Assembly (NCBI RefSeq): GCF_027942865.1
Contig: NC_134507.1
Span: 39,528,797-39,592,796 of the forward strand
DNA: 64,000 nt
Direction of reading: 5' to 3'
Source of the DNA: Odontesthes bonariensis
Taxonomy: Eukaryota; Chordata; Actinopteri; Atheriniformes; Atherinopsidae
The position numbers were made by a program, and so were the translations under genes. A model generated the notes under the pieces. That model ran no database searches. It saw nothing but the letters and a program-made list of their open reading frames with translations, and was not told the origin of the DNA. Of this stretch, positions 1 to 10,092 are shown piece after piece (the first letter of the stretch is position 1; each line of letters starts with the position of its first letter).

Positions 1-119
1 AGGGGTGCTTAAGTGTGGGTACACAGGGCCGGCTGGAGGGCCTGGAGCCTCTCGGGCTGGATGTGTGTGCACACAGGGCACGAGAGCCTGGATGTTGGGA
101 GAGGAAAGCAGCTGTGAAT

Positions 120-290
120 GTAGGTGCTTATTGGAGTTCCTGTTGCCTTCCTGTCACCTGGAACCAATCTGCCCATTCTCCTCTGACCGCTCACATCAAC
201 AAGGCATTTTCACTGGATATTTTCTCTTTTTAGGACCATTCTCTGTCAACTCCAGAGATGGCTGTGGGTGAAAATCCCAACAGATCAGAA
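120..290 (-). repeat. Interspersed teleost repeat, copy 1
   Basis: A block of about 165 bp contains the stretch CTTCCTGTCACCTGGAACCA and the words AAGGCATTTTCACTGGATA and CTCTTTTTAGGACCATTC, followed by AGAGATGGCTGTGGGTGAAA. I recognise this as part of a very common fish repeat, read here in reverse. About 100 bp of it recurs at 1029-1131. No coding potential is visible. Confidence 0.6.
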
Positions 291-1020
291 ATGAACACGT
301 TCAATTTGACATATTTATAGAAGGTGCGCACGTTAATCATGTGTAAAAAGCTCATTTTTCGTAAAAATGGTAAATTTCAGTTCATTTGTTTTGAGTTTGA
401 GACCCCCCAGTGGTCCCAGCATTGAGCCCTCAGACAGTCCTCCACTAATAGGTCTAATTAACTTTTAACATTCACTGTGTCACAAGCTTCATGTAAACCT
501 AGAAAAAGGGCTGCAAAGTGTTGCTTGTTGTCCAAGGATTCTATTCATTCATTCTTAGGCCAGAAATATACCTGCTTTTGATCATGGATACACGTGTTTA
601 TCCCGGCTGCCTCTTTGTTTGCAGCATCCCTTGCGGACATCCTCAACAATTAGCGCTACGCGCTTACGCTCATTTTTATGTAAAAAGGGTAAAAAAAAGG
701 GTTTCAATTTCAGTTATTTTGTTTAATTGAGAGCTACCACAGGGGTCTCACAATGAAACAAACTAACCCGGTAGCTGCATCGACCCAAAAAAAAAAAAAG
801 AATAATTTAATCCGTCAGCGGAACTATAGCGGAAATGTCATTTTTCCGTTCCGCCACTAAATCGACTGCGACTGAAATGGAGACTCGTCAGGCCAGGCAG
901 CGTTTTTCCAATCTTCTACTGCCCGGTTCCAGTGAGCCTCAGTGTCCTGCTGTCAGCTGACAGGAGCAGCACCCGGTGTGGTCTCCTGCTGCAGCAGCGC
1001 AGCTTCTTCTGCCTTCCTTG
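291..1020. other. No recognised gene
   Basis: Non-coding sequence with scattered A runs, including one of 13 near 787-799. I see no splice-bounded open frame, RNA gene or recognisable transposon end. Confidence 0.4.
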
Positions 1021-1135
1021 GTTGGAACGAGCGCTTATTGGAGTTCCTGTTGCCTTCCTGTCACCTGGAACCAGTCTGCCCATTCTCCTCCGACTTCTCA
1101 CATCAACAAGGCATTTTCACTGGATATTTTCCACG
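1021..1135 (-). repeat. Interspersed teleost repeat, copy 2
   Basis: Near-identical to 127-226 over about 100 bp, from GCTTATTGGAGTTCCTGTTG to the word CACTGGATATTTTC. The flanks differ, so this is a dispersed copy and not a tandem duplication. Confidence 0.6.
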
Positions 1136-1424
1136 TGGAGTACCCCCCAAAAGATTTGTCTCAATGTTTGAATCTTTATCTAATTAGGCTCTAACCTCCT
1201 TAGTAGACACATGTGCATATGTATATGATAATCGCTGATAGACGCTCACTTTTCTTGTACTCCCACAGCTCGTGCACAAATCTAAACGATCGAAATGGTG
1301 CTTGTTTAGCTACTACTGACCATCATTAAGAGAAATAGCCTACAAATCAAATAGTGAGACACTTGCAGTCGGTCTGTTTTTTATAGTTGCGTTTCAAATA
1401 TGTGCATTGAGAAACCACCTTGAA

Positions 1425-1895
1425 CAGTGCAATTGACAATAAACAACATTACAAAAAAGACAATGGTGAACAAACATCAAAACAGCTGCAGCGTTCTATA
1501 TTTCTATAGCAGTAAAGTATACATATCTCAAAATATTTAAATAGTCTAATATAAATACCATAATATAATGACTCAGTATTATGTGTGATGAAATAACATA
1601 TGTATGATATACATATACATACAATATAATATAATTTAAATATAGGTATATATATATATATATATATATATACAATCATGCTCATAAGATTTTCACATCT
1701 AAGCAACAGTGCAATTGACAATAAAAAGTCATTTCACAAACAAAAACTTCTGATACAGAAGACAAATGTAAACAAACATCCAAACACCTGCTGCTATTAT
1801 AAATACCATGATATTTCAATAGTTTAATTCTAATACACATATAGTAATATAAAATATAATATAATAATTTAATATAATTTAAATATGTATGTATA
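1425..1895. repeat. AT-rich duplicated block with a (TA)n run
   Basis: Two diverged copies of a roughly 250-bp AT-rich segment. Both start with GTGCAATTGACAATAAA (1429 and 1709) and continue into a stretch with TGAACAAACATC or TAAACAAACATC. A (TA)n microsatellite lies near 1646-1672. No coding frame was recognised. Confidence 0.55.
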
Positions 1896-2155
1896 TTGTG
1901 ACGACCCCTCCGCTCCACTAGATGTCCCGGTTCTCTTTAGTGCTTCTTCCCTTCTGCAGAGAGTAAGGAGTGCTCGTCAGACTGATTGAGCACACCTGGG
2001 GCTTGTGCTTCAAAAGCTCCTGTCTTGCCAGTTTCGATCCCTCCTGACTTGCCTTTGACTTGCAGGGCGGCGGCTATTTTTGTTGCTTTGTGATCACTTA
2101 CACATTCACACACTCAGGCATGCATACACAACTGACAACTGACTTCCACGTTTCT
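1896..2155. other. Unassigned sequence before the hAT element
   Basis: A moderately GC-rich stretch of about 250 bp. I see no open frame, RNA gene or transposon end that I can assign. Confidence 0.35.
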
Positions 2156-3249
2156 TAGTGATGGCAAAACGAGGCTTTTTGAAGCATTGAATCTTTTTTA
2201 ATCATTGTGTCATAAAGTGGTTCACTACTCGAAGCTTCATTCAATTCCCTTGGGTGACATCTACTGGCGTAGCGATTTTTGCACCTTATGAAGCCCTGTG
2301 AATGTGATGCATATAATAACACGATAATAACACGTATGTATGTGTGTTGTACATATGGGTTTGTAGTACCTCATTAAAGATTGATTAATTTACCCATGAA
2401 ATAATAATTTACCCTCTCCGGGTCAGGAATGAGATCCTTCCCCAAGTGGAGGAGTTCAAGTATCTCGGGGTCTTGTTCACGAGTGAGGGACGAATGCAGC
2501 GGGAGGTTGACAGGCAGATCGGTGCGCCATCAGCTGAGCCAGAAGGAAAAGCTCTCGATTTACCGGTCAATCTGTGTTCCTACCCTCACCTATGGTCACG
2601 AGCTGTGGGTAGAGACCGAAAGAACGAGATCGCCAATACAAGCGGCCGAAATTAATTTCCTCCGCAGGGTGTCTGGCTCTCCCTTAAAGCCTGGTTTATA
2701 GTCGGTAACGCAAGACGCAAAGCAAGACGCAAGAAGAAACGCAAGCCCTTGCGCGGTTGCAAGCCCCCCATTGCGAGCTTGCGTGTGTCACCTCAATTTT
2801 CTAAACTTCACGCAAGAAAAAGACGCAAGCCTACTACTTGAAAACGGCATACTCATCGATCTGACAGCATGCAGAGCGTTTACACACAGTGCACTTCACT
2901 CTAGGCCGTAAGGTGAACCCCGTTTTCGTTTAGGCTCGCTCCGTGCTCTCCGAACTACATGCCCGTTAGCTGATAAAAATGACCAACTTATTTTGCACAT
3001 ATAAAAAAAGTTTCGCGTCACAGAATCCTGTACTTTTTTTAAACCGAGACGTTTTCTGAAGAAATATTTTCCGCAGGGCTGAATGACGATTTTGACGTCA
3101 CAAGACACCACGTGACCGCGCTGGACCAATCACGTTGCCGATTTACGACAACAAACTGGAAAAATGACAACCTGCCTGGTGCTGTCAAAACTAACCTACA
3201 GAAAGGAATCTCGCAAAATATCATTTTAAAGTGAACATAAAATAATAAT

Positions 3250-3590
3250 TATCAACGATAATGCTCATTCATATATTTCTGAATTGAGCCAATTTAGCCA
3301 TTTACCATTCAGGTATTCATTTACTGATTTATTCACTAATAACTATACAACACATAACAAAATCAAAACAAGTAGGGCATACACATCAACCGGCATAAAC
3401 TTATATACATAACCATAATAAAAGGAATGATACAAATGGAATAGAATAAAGGTAAAAAAAAACAAAAAAAACGCACGCACACACATACACTATTCCTCAC
3501 TGTCAGTGTCAGGGCAGCTGTCATCTTCTTTATCCTCTGTTTCCTTTGTGGTGTTTGAACAGCTGGAACACCTGCACAAGTCTACTTTAT
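3250..3590. other. A-rich non-coding stretch
   Basis: AT-rich sequence with A runs and a short (AC)n run near 3475-3490. No gene or element end was recognised. Confidence 0.35.
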
Positions 3591-4040
3591 TAATACTTTA
3601 TTAATCCCAATTAGAGAAATTGTTTTGTTGCAGCAGCATACAGTATATGAAAACAATTAAAGTAGTAAAAAACAAGCAAATAGAATAGAACAAAATAAAT
3701 ATAAAATAAAATAAAATAATATAAAATAAATAAAAATAGTGAATAAACATTTGCTATATACAAATCTACAGTATTTTTTGTTTTTTGTTATTGTTTTTTA
3801 GGAGAGACTTCAAGCCTATTGAGGTTGAAGTTCTCTTCCAGCCAGAGGGGAGGTGTTGTATATGGTGATGGCTGCTGGTAGGAAGGATTTCCTGAAACGG
3901 TCCTTGTGACAGTGGAGCTGGATGAGCCTGTTGGAAAAGGAGCTCCGCTGTCCAACCAGCAGCTGGTGGAGAGGATGGGTGGGGTTATCCATGATGGATA
4001 ACAGTTTGTGTCCTCCTCTCCACCACCGATTCAAATGAGT
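3590..4040 (-). mobile_element. Rex1/CR1-like LINE 3' end
   Basis: On the minus strand a short open frame reads LLSIMDNPTHPLHQLL, then FRKSFLPAAITIYN, and ends at a stop near 3816. This is the C-terminal tail typical of fish Rex1-like (CR1/Babar) reverse transcriptases. It is followed by an AT-rich 3' tail with GGGATTAATAAAGTATTAAT near 3590, which resembles the usual end of this family. Everything upstream in the LINE is missing, so this is a dead-on-arrival copy. Confidence 0.7.
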
Positions 4041-4801
4041 CCAATCTTTTGCTTTACACATGACCTTATTATTTTAGCCTGATAATTTGCCCTTTTGCAG
4101 TGCTGGTGGAGGGCATCACTTGTTGGGGAGATAGATAATTCTGGCAAGGCTGATGATGCCATACAGAAAGCTTTGTACCTAGCCTCATTGATGTTTTCTG
4201 CAGTTGGCTGATCGTACAAATGGCATACATATTTGCAAAGTAATGCAAATGTAGAGTGGTCCAAGTTAAATTCAGTCCCCAGATTTCTGAAAGCCTTCAG
4301 GTAGACATCTTTCTCGCATGCCACAGCAAATGTCTTCTTTTTGCCTTGTGGTGTCACACCCAGTGAATGTATGGATCCCAATCAAGGCTGAACACACACT
4401 GGCTCCGAGAGCTGATGACACCTTGGTAATGTCCATTATGCGTGTTCTGTTGCCCTTCCCTGTGAAGAAGTACAAGCTGCATGGCAAATCTTTCTGCAGA
4501 CTCACAGCAATGACTGCTACATCAGTGTCAGGGCTCTTAATAATGACAGTCTTATGTTCCTGTGCAGCATGTTGTGCATGCAAAAACACCAGTGTCACAT
4601 TCTTCGTGGTCACACTGCAGGTCTTCCACAGCATGAACAGACTGCACACCTTCCAGTACAGTCACGGTGACATTGGTGTTGATGTGCTATGTACAAGCTG
4701 AGGTTTCTTCCCACTGCTGTAAGATCAGCATGTGGCCACGCATCGTATAAGAACTCAGCAAGTGCTTCTTTATTTGTTCCTTCTGATTCCTTCCATTCCA
4801 C
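4041..4801 (-). pseudogene. Broken gene of the FTGCDTT family
   Basis: Minus-strand fragments in three frames share one domain order. First comes EGTNKEALAEFLYDAW (4610-4801), then TVIIKSPDTDVAVIAVSL and SALIGIHTFTGCDTT (4272-4649), then YVCHLYDQPTAENINEARY (4031-4381). I know this arrangement from an abundant, uncharacterised protein family found in repeats of fish and other animals; its function is not known to me. At least two frame changes separate the pieces, so the copy cannot make the whole domain. It sits next to a LINE tail inside a Rex3 copy, so it is probably a passenger and not a resident gene. Confidence 0.5.
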
Positions 4802-5486
4802 CTTGTGCAGGTGAAATTCTGTGTTTCCTCATGCTTAACAGAAGATATGTGCATGTAACAAATCTTTCGGTCGAAATTTCGTCTTCTTCGGTACTGCTGG
4901 ATGATCGCGCTGCTGCTGCGGTGCTGTTTTTGTTTACCAGCTCAGCTGACATACCAGCTATCCGATTCGTCCATTCTGATGACGTCTCAACCGTGGCACC
5001 TCTCGCGAGCCAAACTGTTATTACGCCTGCCGAATATGTACATACGCCTTGCCAGGCACTAGTTATTCCTTTAAACGTTGCGAACTAAAAAAGTGCTGTG
5101 TTCTGAGCGGCGAAACTTTTTTTTAAACCTCAACACAACTCAAATCTTTTTATGAGCTGAAGCGTGTTTGGTTCGGAGAGCGCGGAACAAGCCTGGTGTT
5201 CTGAAGGAGTTTTCGAGGTTCACCTTACGGCCTACTCCTGTCCGAGCCGAAATCAGCCAGCCTGAAAAGCTGATTTCCCTTAAGTTATAAACTCTGTAAA
5301 TATATAACTTTAGCAACATTTGAAACATTTTCAGGCGAGAAAGTAGTCGTTTAGACCCCCAAGGTGTTGAAAATCTGACAAAATACCGGCTATTTACAAG
5401 AAGAAGAAGCATGAATCCACTCGAAGAGGTCCTGGCGGTGAATTTCCTTTCATCATAGTAGGCTTGTCATTGAAAAAACCCGCTAC

Positions 5487-5659
5487 TCCACCTACTGTCC
5501 TGGCGGTGAATCGTCTTAAGGCTGAGTTATACCTCTTTTAACTGCCCTTGCGCTTGCGTCTTGCGCTTGTGTTAATGGCTCGAGACGTTTATGCTTCATT
5601 TTGATTTGCCGGCGGTTGCGTGTGCTGCGTGGCGATTCACCGCCAGGACAGTAGGTGGA
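5487..5659. repeat. Fold-back inverted repeat, 27-bp arms
   Basis: The left arm 5487-5513 (starts TCCACCTACTGTCCTGG) and right arm 5633-5659 (ends GACAGTAGGTGGA) are perfect reverse complements over 27 bp, around a 119-bp loop. The right arm ends where Rex3 sequence resumes, so it marks one edge of the insertion. A third partial copy (GGTCCTGGCGGTGAAT) lies near 5427. Confidence 0.8.
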
Positions 5660-6143
5660 CAGGGTGAGAAGCTCGGTCATCCGGGAGGGGCTCGGAGTAG
5701 AACCGCTGCTCCTCTGCATCCAGAGGAGTCAGATGAGGTGGCTCAGGCATCTGGTTAGGATGCCTCCTGGACGCCTGGTGAGACACGTCCCACTGGGAGG
5801 AGACCCCGGGGAAGACCCCGGACACGTTGGATCTCTGGCAGGGGAACGCCTCGGGGTCCCCCCAGGAGAGCTGGAGGAAGTGGCCGGGGACAGGGACGCC
5901 TGGGTTTCTCTGCTCAAGCTGCTGCCCCCGCGACCCGACCCCCGGAGAAGCGGAAGATGATGGATGGATGGATGGAATAATAATTTAAAAACAATGTGAA
6001 AATCTTTGGTTTGTCATTCATATTTTCTTTGGGAGTGTGCTTAGTGTAATAAAGAGGGTGCTTGTGTTATTTCAGGTGTTTTTATTCAAGAAAACAAGTT
6101 TTTGCACAGTAGAAGGGCTCAAACGGTTTCTTTTTCTTTTTTA

Positions 6144-6266
6144 GTCAATTTCTCCAGCTTTGGAAAATACTCTGTCACAGGGAACAGAGGAGGCTGGTGT
6201 GCTGAAGGAACTGTTTGGGTCGAAATATTCCCACACTTTAGAACGCTTCCTCGATGGTTGCTCCAT
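6144..6266 (-). pseudogene. hAT transposase remnant
   Basis: A 41-codon minus-strand stretch joins an N-terminal motif (RKRSKVWEYFDP) to a C-terminal motif (SSVPCDRVFSKAGEI), which would lie hundreds of residues apart in a working hAT transposase. It is the internally deleted core of the surrounding non-autonomous element and cannot be active. Confidence 0.6.
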
Positions 6267-6570
6267 GAGAGAATAATCCAAAACTCCGAATGTCAAAAAA
6301 CGAGAGCTGTTCGTAACGTATAATACGTGTAGAACGGGGACATGAACCGGGGCTTCAGCCATCTTGAATACACTGAATCGCGGCAAATGTTCAAAGCTCC
6401 GCACATCAACTCGAAGCAGTCAGCTGACTCGGTCTGAATGAAGCAGTGAAGTGGTTCAAACGTCATCAGTGACGTAACATGAAGCAAGCTCCGGCCCACT
6501 GCTTCACTAGAACTACCCTGTCGAGTTTGAAGCGTGCTTCGGAGCTTCGGTGTTGGAGGTAACATCACTA

Positions 6571-6623
6571 CACCCAGGACGAGGCTCAGCCATTGCACAC
6601 CGGCTGTACTGACCCTTGCGAAT
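6571..6623 (+). pseudogene. U1 snRNA gene fragment, nt 44-96
   Basis: Identical over 53 bp to nucleotides 44-96 of the U1 genes at 15946 and 16658, covering the region from CACCCAGGACGAGG to CCCTTGCGAAT. Its left edge abuts the hAT end. Its right edge abuts the 8.7-kb element. The last seven bases, TGCGAAT, reappear at 15323-15329, where U1 resumes. This is therefore the upstream side of an insertion site within a U1 gene. Confidence 0.9.
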
Positions 6624-6690
6624 GGCGATGTGCTGAATAGGAGTGCAATTGACCCTGCGAGCCATTGGCTTAGAGTCCATGTAGGTGCAA
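6624..6690. repeat. Left terminal region of the U1-inserted element
   Basis: Starts GGCGATGTGC directly after the U1 duplication. AGTGCAA lies at bases 19-25 and CATTGGCTTAGAGTC at 6663-6677. Both motifs recur inverted at the right end, so these are candidate transposase-binding sites. Confidence 0.6.
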
Positions 6691-7383
6691 TTAAGAATTC
6701 TGATGTCACTGACCTCAAGAGTAATTTGCATATGCCTTCCCCCAGGTCTTGTGGACCAGGAAGGACCAGGATATTACAGCACAAATGGCACACAATTTTA
6801 TAGTTGCACCAAGCATAAGCCCCCTGCATCCATTTGCGCACAAAAGTCCCCTCCTGGCATGCTTTTGCATGGTTTTGTCATGTCAATCAACAGAATAAAG
6901 TGTTAAATGCATTTATTGTCATACTTTTGCTATATCTCAAGTGTGTGTATGAACAAAAAGCTATTCAAAATTCATGCCATGTAATTTTTTTTGCTCCCTT
7001 TCTTTCAATAAAGTATTATTGATTATCACTTACTCCTATGCCTCTTATGCTACTTCCCTAGAAGCCATTTATTTATATGGCCCTTATTTCTGATAACTAG
7101 GCTCTGTTATTGTTGAATCAATTGACAGACACTCCACGACTCATTGTGACTGTAGCACTGACCATTTTTATTCAGTACCACAGCAAACAGCATCCAAGGG
7201 CAATGTTGACACCAGAGGGTGCAGTGCCGAGGAACAACAAAAGGTGCTGCGTTAAAGGGCACTCAGAGAGGGCACAGAGGACCATGAATTGCATGGCATT
7301 GTGGAGCAATACAAAATGTAATGGCACAGTTTACAGAGCATCACAGAAGTGCAACTTTAAAGGGCACTTTAAGACCAGAACAC

Positions 7384-7795
7384 GGAGAACAACCCCACAT
7401 AAAGTGAATGAAATAGGGCAACAGTGCAGAGAACAACCCCACATTAAGTGAATGAAATAGGGCAACAGTGCAGAGAACAACCCCACATAAAGTAAATGAA
7501 AGAGGGCAACAGTGCAGAGAACAACCCCACATAAAGTAAATGAAACAGGGCAACAGTGCAGAGAACAACCCCACATAAAGTGAATGAAACAGGGCAACAG
7601 TGCAGAGAACAACCCCACATAAAGTGAATGAAATAGGGCAACAGTGCAGAGAACAACCCCACATAAAGTGAATGAAATAGGGCAACAGTGCAGAGAACAA
7701 CACGTGCCATGTTTAAGGGCAATTGTTCGTCCAGAACACAGAGAACAACCCCACATAAAGTGAATGAAATAGGGCAACAGTGCAGAGAACAACAC
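7384..7795. repeat. 44-bp minisatellite in the transposase 3' UTR
   Basis: About seven tandem copies of a 44-bp unit (GAGAACAACCCCACATAAAG, then TGAATGAAATAGGGCAACAG, then TGCA) at 7385-7700. A separate copy lies at 7740-7790 beyond a short unrelated stretch. The array lies downstream of the minus-strand stop codon at 7945. Open frames across it on the minus strand are by-products of the repeat. Confidence 0.85.
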
Positions 7796-7944
7796 ACAGA
7801 ACGCAGAGCATGAACACAGCAACTATATACACTATTTACAAAGGGCCGACCGTTCACTCCTCCAGTCCGTCCACAACGGACATGAAGTGTTCAAAGTTTT
7901 TGAAAACTATGTCTTCCAGTCCTTTGGAGGGTGAACGGTGAATC

Positions 7945-10050
7945 TCAGGGCAATATGTCTTTTTTTTTATATTTTTTGTGTCCCTGGATTTTGTGCCCGC
8001 AAACTTTGCAGGCCGGGAGACGCTGCACCTTCACGCCCAGCTCAGTGGGGTGGTCTGCCAGCTTTCTCTTGTACAGAGTCGATCGGGACCACGACAACCC
8101 TACCACAGCACTTTGTCCAGAGGGCGGCTTTACACCTGGCCTGATGGGCACAGACGCCGTGACCTGCGGGATGGAGGCCTGACCAGCAGGCTGTGTGGAG
8201 GAGGAGACGAGGGGCAGCAGAGGCGTGGTGATGGTGGACGGGGCAGAGCAGGAGACGAGGGGCAGCACTGCAGTGGGCCTGGTGATGGTGGACGGGGCAG
8301 AGCAGGAGACGAGGGGCAGCAGAGGCGTGGTGATGGTGGACGGGGCAGAGCAGGAGACGAGGGGCAGCACTGCAGGAGGCCTGGTGATGGTGGAGGTGGT
8401 GGGGATTCTCCTCACCGGCAGACGGAGCAGCTGTGGAGGAGGCTGCGGCGTCTCCAGCAGCAGGTTGGTCCGACCCCTCAACACCTTGGTGCCGGCTGTG
8501 CTGGGCGTGGGGACGTACTCCATCACGGGGTAGTCGGGTGGAGGGAGGACGTCCGGCTGGCGCGGTGCAGGAGGCAGCTGCTCACAGGACACAGACGCGG
8601 CCTTTGAGGTCACAGCTGGCTGCCTGGTGGCGTGGAGGTTGACCAGCCTCTCCTGCTGGCGGATGAAGTCTCTCACCGTCTTGGTGTTAATTTTGGGGAG
8701 AGGGATGCCCGCCTTGCACAGGACGGGGTCCTCTACCAAGACCCGGTGCTGGATCCTCTCATAGGCCTTGAGAATGTTGGCCTTCTCAGGGCTGGAGCGA
8801 GAGGCCTGTGGGCTGCGCAGCCACAGCAGCTTGACCAGCACGTACATCAGCCTGTTGTGCTGCGGGCTGATGTCCTGCTGAGCTGGCGCGTACCTCCTAG
8901 CCATCTTTACCCGCTGGACCACGGCGGCGTCAGCCAGGTCGTCCCTCTTGGTCCGACAATATAGCGTGTTGCCCCAGTGGGTGCGGTAGAGCTGGTGGTA
9001 CCGCTGTGGCTGCTTGTCATGCTCCTCCACCGCGTTCCAGGCATGAAGGACCCTGTTCCGCTCTGCTGTGCTGAGGAGCAGCTTCTGCTCTGTCAAGCCG
9101 ACCTCCAGCAGCGCAGCACAGAAAGCCTCCAGCTTCTGGAACCCGGGCAGAGGACTGACACTGCAGACGTCGTCCTGTAAAACACACACACAGAAAAGTA
9201 GGTAAGTTTCAATGTATACGATGTCTTGTTTTTTCAGTGGGTCACATGTATCGCTGTATTCTCTTCTATCAGTATGTATTGGACTCACAAAGGCAGGAGG
9301 GTTGACCGAAGCAGTCTCGCTGCTGGTCAGTCTGATGTGGGGCTCCACATCAGTACGGTCCTCCTCGCTCTGGTACGCCTCGTCGGCGTCTGGGTCGACC
9401 TCCCCAGGCTGAACGACCTCCTCCTCCGGCCCAGGACCGTCGCTGACGATGCCCTCCAGCGAGAACGCCTCCCCCGTGCTTTGGCTGAAGAGGTACTCCA
9501 GCCCGAGCAGCTCATCGGACTGGACATCAGCCGGGGCCCGGAAGTTGCGCTCCACTGGCTCGCCCAACAGCTGCTGGCAGCGGGAGTTCAGGCGGTCAAT
9601 GAGCGGCGCAGAGTACACCCGGTGGTGCCGCCCTCCGCCCCCAAACACCGCGTCTGAGCTGCGGTCAGCGTTCCACCTGGCGATGCCGCTTATCAGGTAA
9701 ACCTGATAAGGCCGCGCCGCACAGTGGGGACCTGAACATCACAACAAACAGGTATTATCAGTACCTCAGTTATCATGTGATAAACGTGTTTTTTTTGTTG
9801 GTATTTTTCCCCCTTAGATTACCTGGAATCATGTGGGGCAAAGATTTATGGAACCCCTCCAGGCTGTTGCTCCCACGCAGGCCCTTATAATATGGGACGT
9901 CCACACCGTTGATGGTGGTGGTGCGGGCGACACGATACATGACCATGCCTGGGGGGTCCTGGATGCACTCCAGGTGTCGCTGCTGGGCTGCCCACATCTC
10001 ATCAATGGCCGCTGTAAACACACACACACATGTTGAGCTGTAGTCATTTT

Positions 10051-10092
<42 letters not shown>

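Larger units (their letters stand above)
2687..5659. mobile_element. Composite insertion inside the Rex3 copy
   Basis: Begins AAGCCTGGTTTATAGTCGG and then runs through many copies of the word ACGCAAG. A similar start, AAGGCTGAGTTATACC, occurs in the same orientation at 5519 and is followed by CTTGCGCTTGCGTCTTGCG. These look like ends of Harbinger/ISL2EU-type elements, but the partner ends do not match well and I cannot fix the family. The insertion carries a Rex1-like LINE tail and a broken host-like gene. Confidence 0.4.
2411..5975 (+). mobile_element. 5'-truncated Rex3 (RTE clade) LINE, itself interrupted
   Basis: The first part (2411-2686) matches the C-terminal reverse-transcriptase region of the fuller Rex3 copy at 45760-46070. 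The second part (5660-5975) continues that sequence (GTGAGAAGCTCGGTCATCC) to the family end, CGACCCGACCCCCGGAGAAG plus a (GATG)n tail. Rex3 elements typically end in GATG repeats. An 11-bp target duplication flanks the copy. It is split at about 2687 by a composite insertion. Confidence 0.85.
2156..6570. mobile_element. Non-autonomous hAT-like element, invaded by Rex3
   Basis: The outer ends are TAGTGATGGC at 2156 and, inverted, TAGTGATGTT ending at 6570. The two native pieces (2156-2410 and 5976-6570) are separated by a Rex3 LINE flanked by an 11-bp direct repeat AATAATAATTT (2400-2410 and 5976-5986), so the element was once continuous. A small reverse-strand remnant (6144-6266) encodes RKRSKVWEYF followed directly by VPCDRVFSKAGEI. 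These are motifs near the two ends of a hAT transposase, which implies a large internal deletion. No 8-bp target duplication is visible: the left flank is ACGTTTCT and the right flank is U1 sequence, CACCCAGG. The outer junctions may be rearranged. Confidence 0.6.

Noticed and set aside
1896-2155. TGTGACGACCCC as a possible LTR start
   Set aside because: No matching second end, primer-binding site or coding region was found nearby.
6293-6841. 182-codon minus-strand open frame
   Set aside because: It spans hAT remnant, U1 fragment and element end, three unrelated sequences, so it cannot be one gene.
7384-7700. Regular repeats as a CRISPR array
   Set aside because: The whole unit repeats without variable spacers, and the context is a vertebrate genome.
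7331-7857. Minus-strand open frames with repeated Cys/Ser/Leu-rich motifs
   Set aside because: They are translations of the 44-bp minisatellite, open in more than one frame, and lie downstream of the gene's stop codon.
8195-8607. Plus-strand Gly/Arg/Asp-rich open frames
   Set aside because: Antisense shadow of the Pro/Thr/Ser repeats in the last exon of the transposase-like gene.
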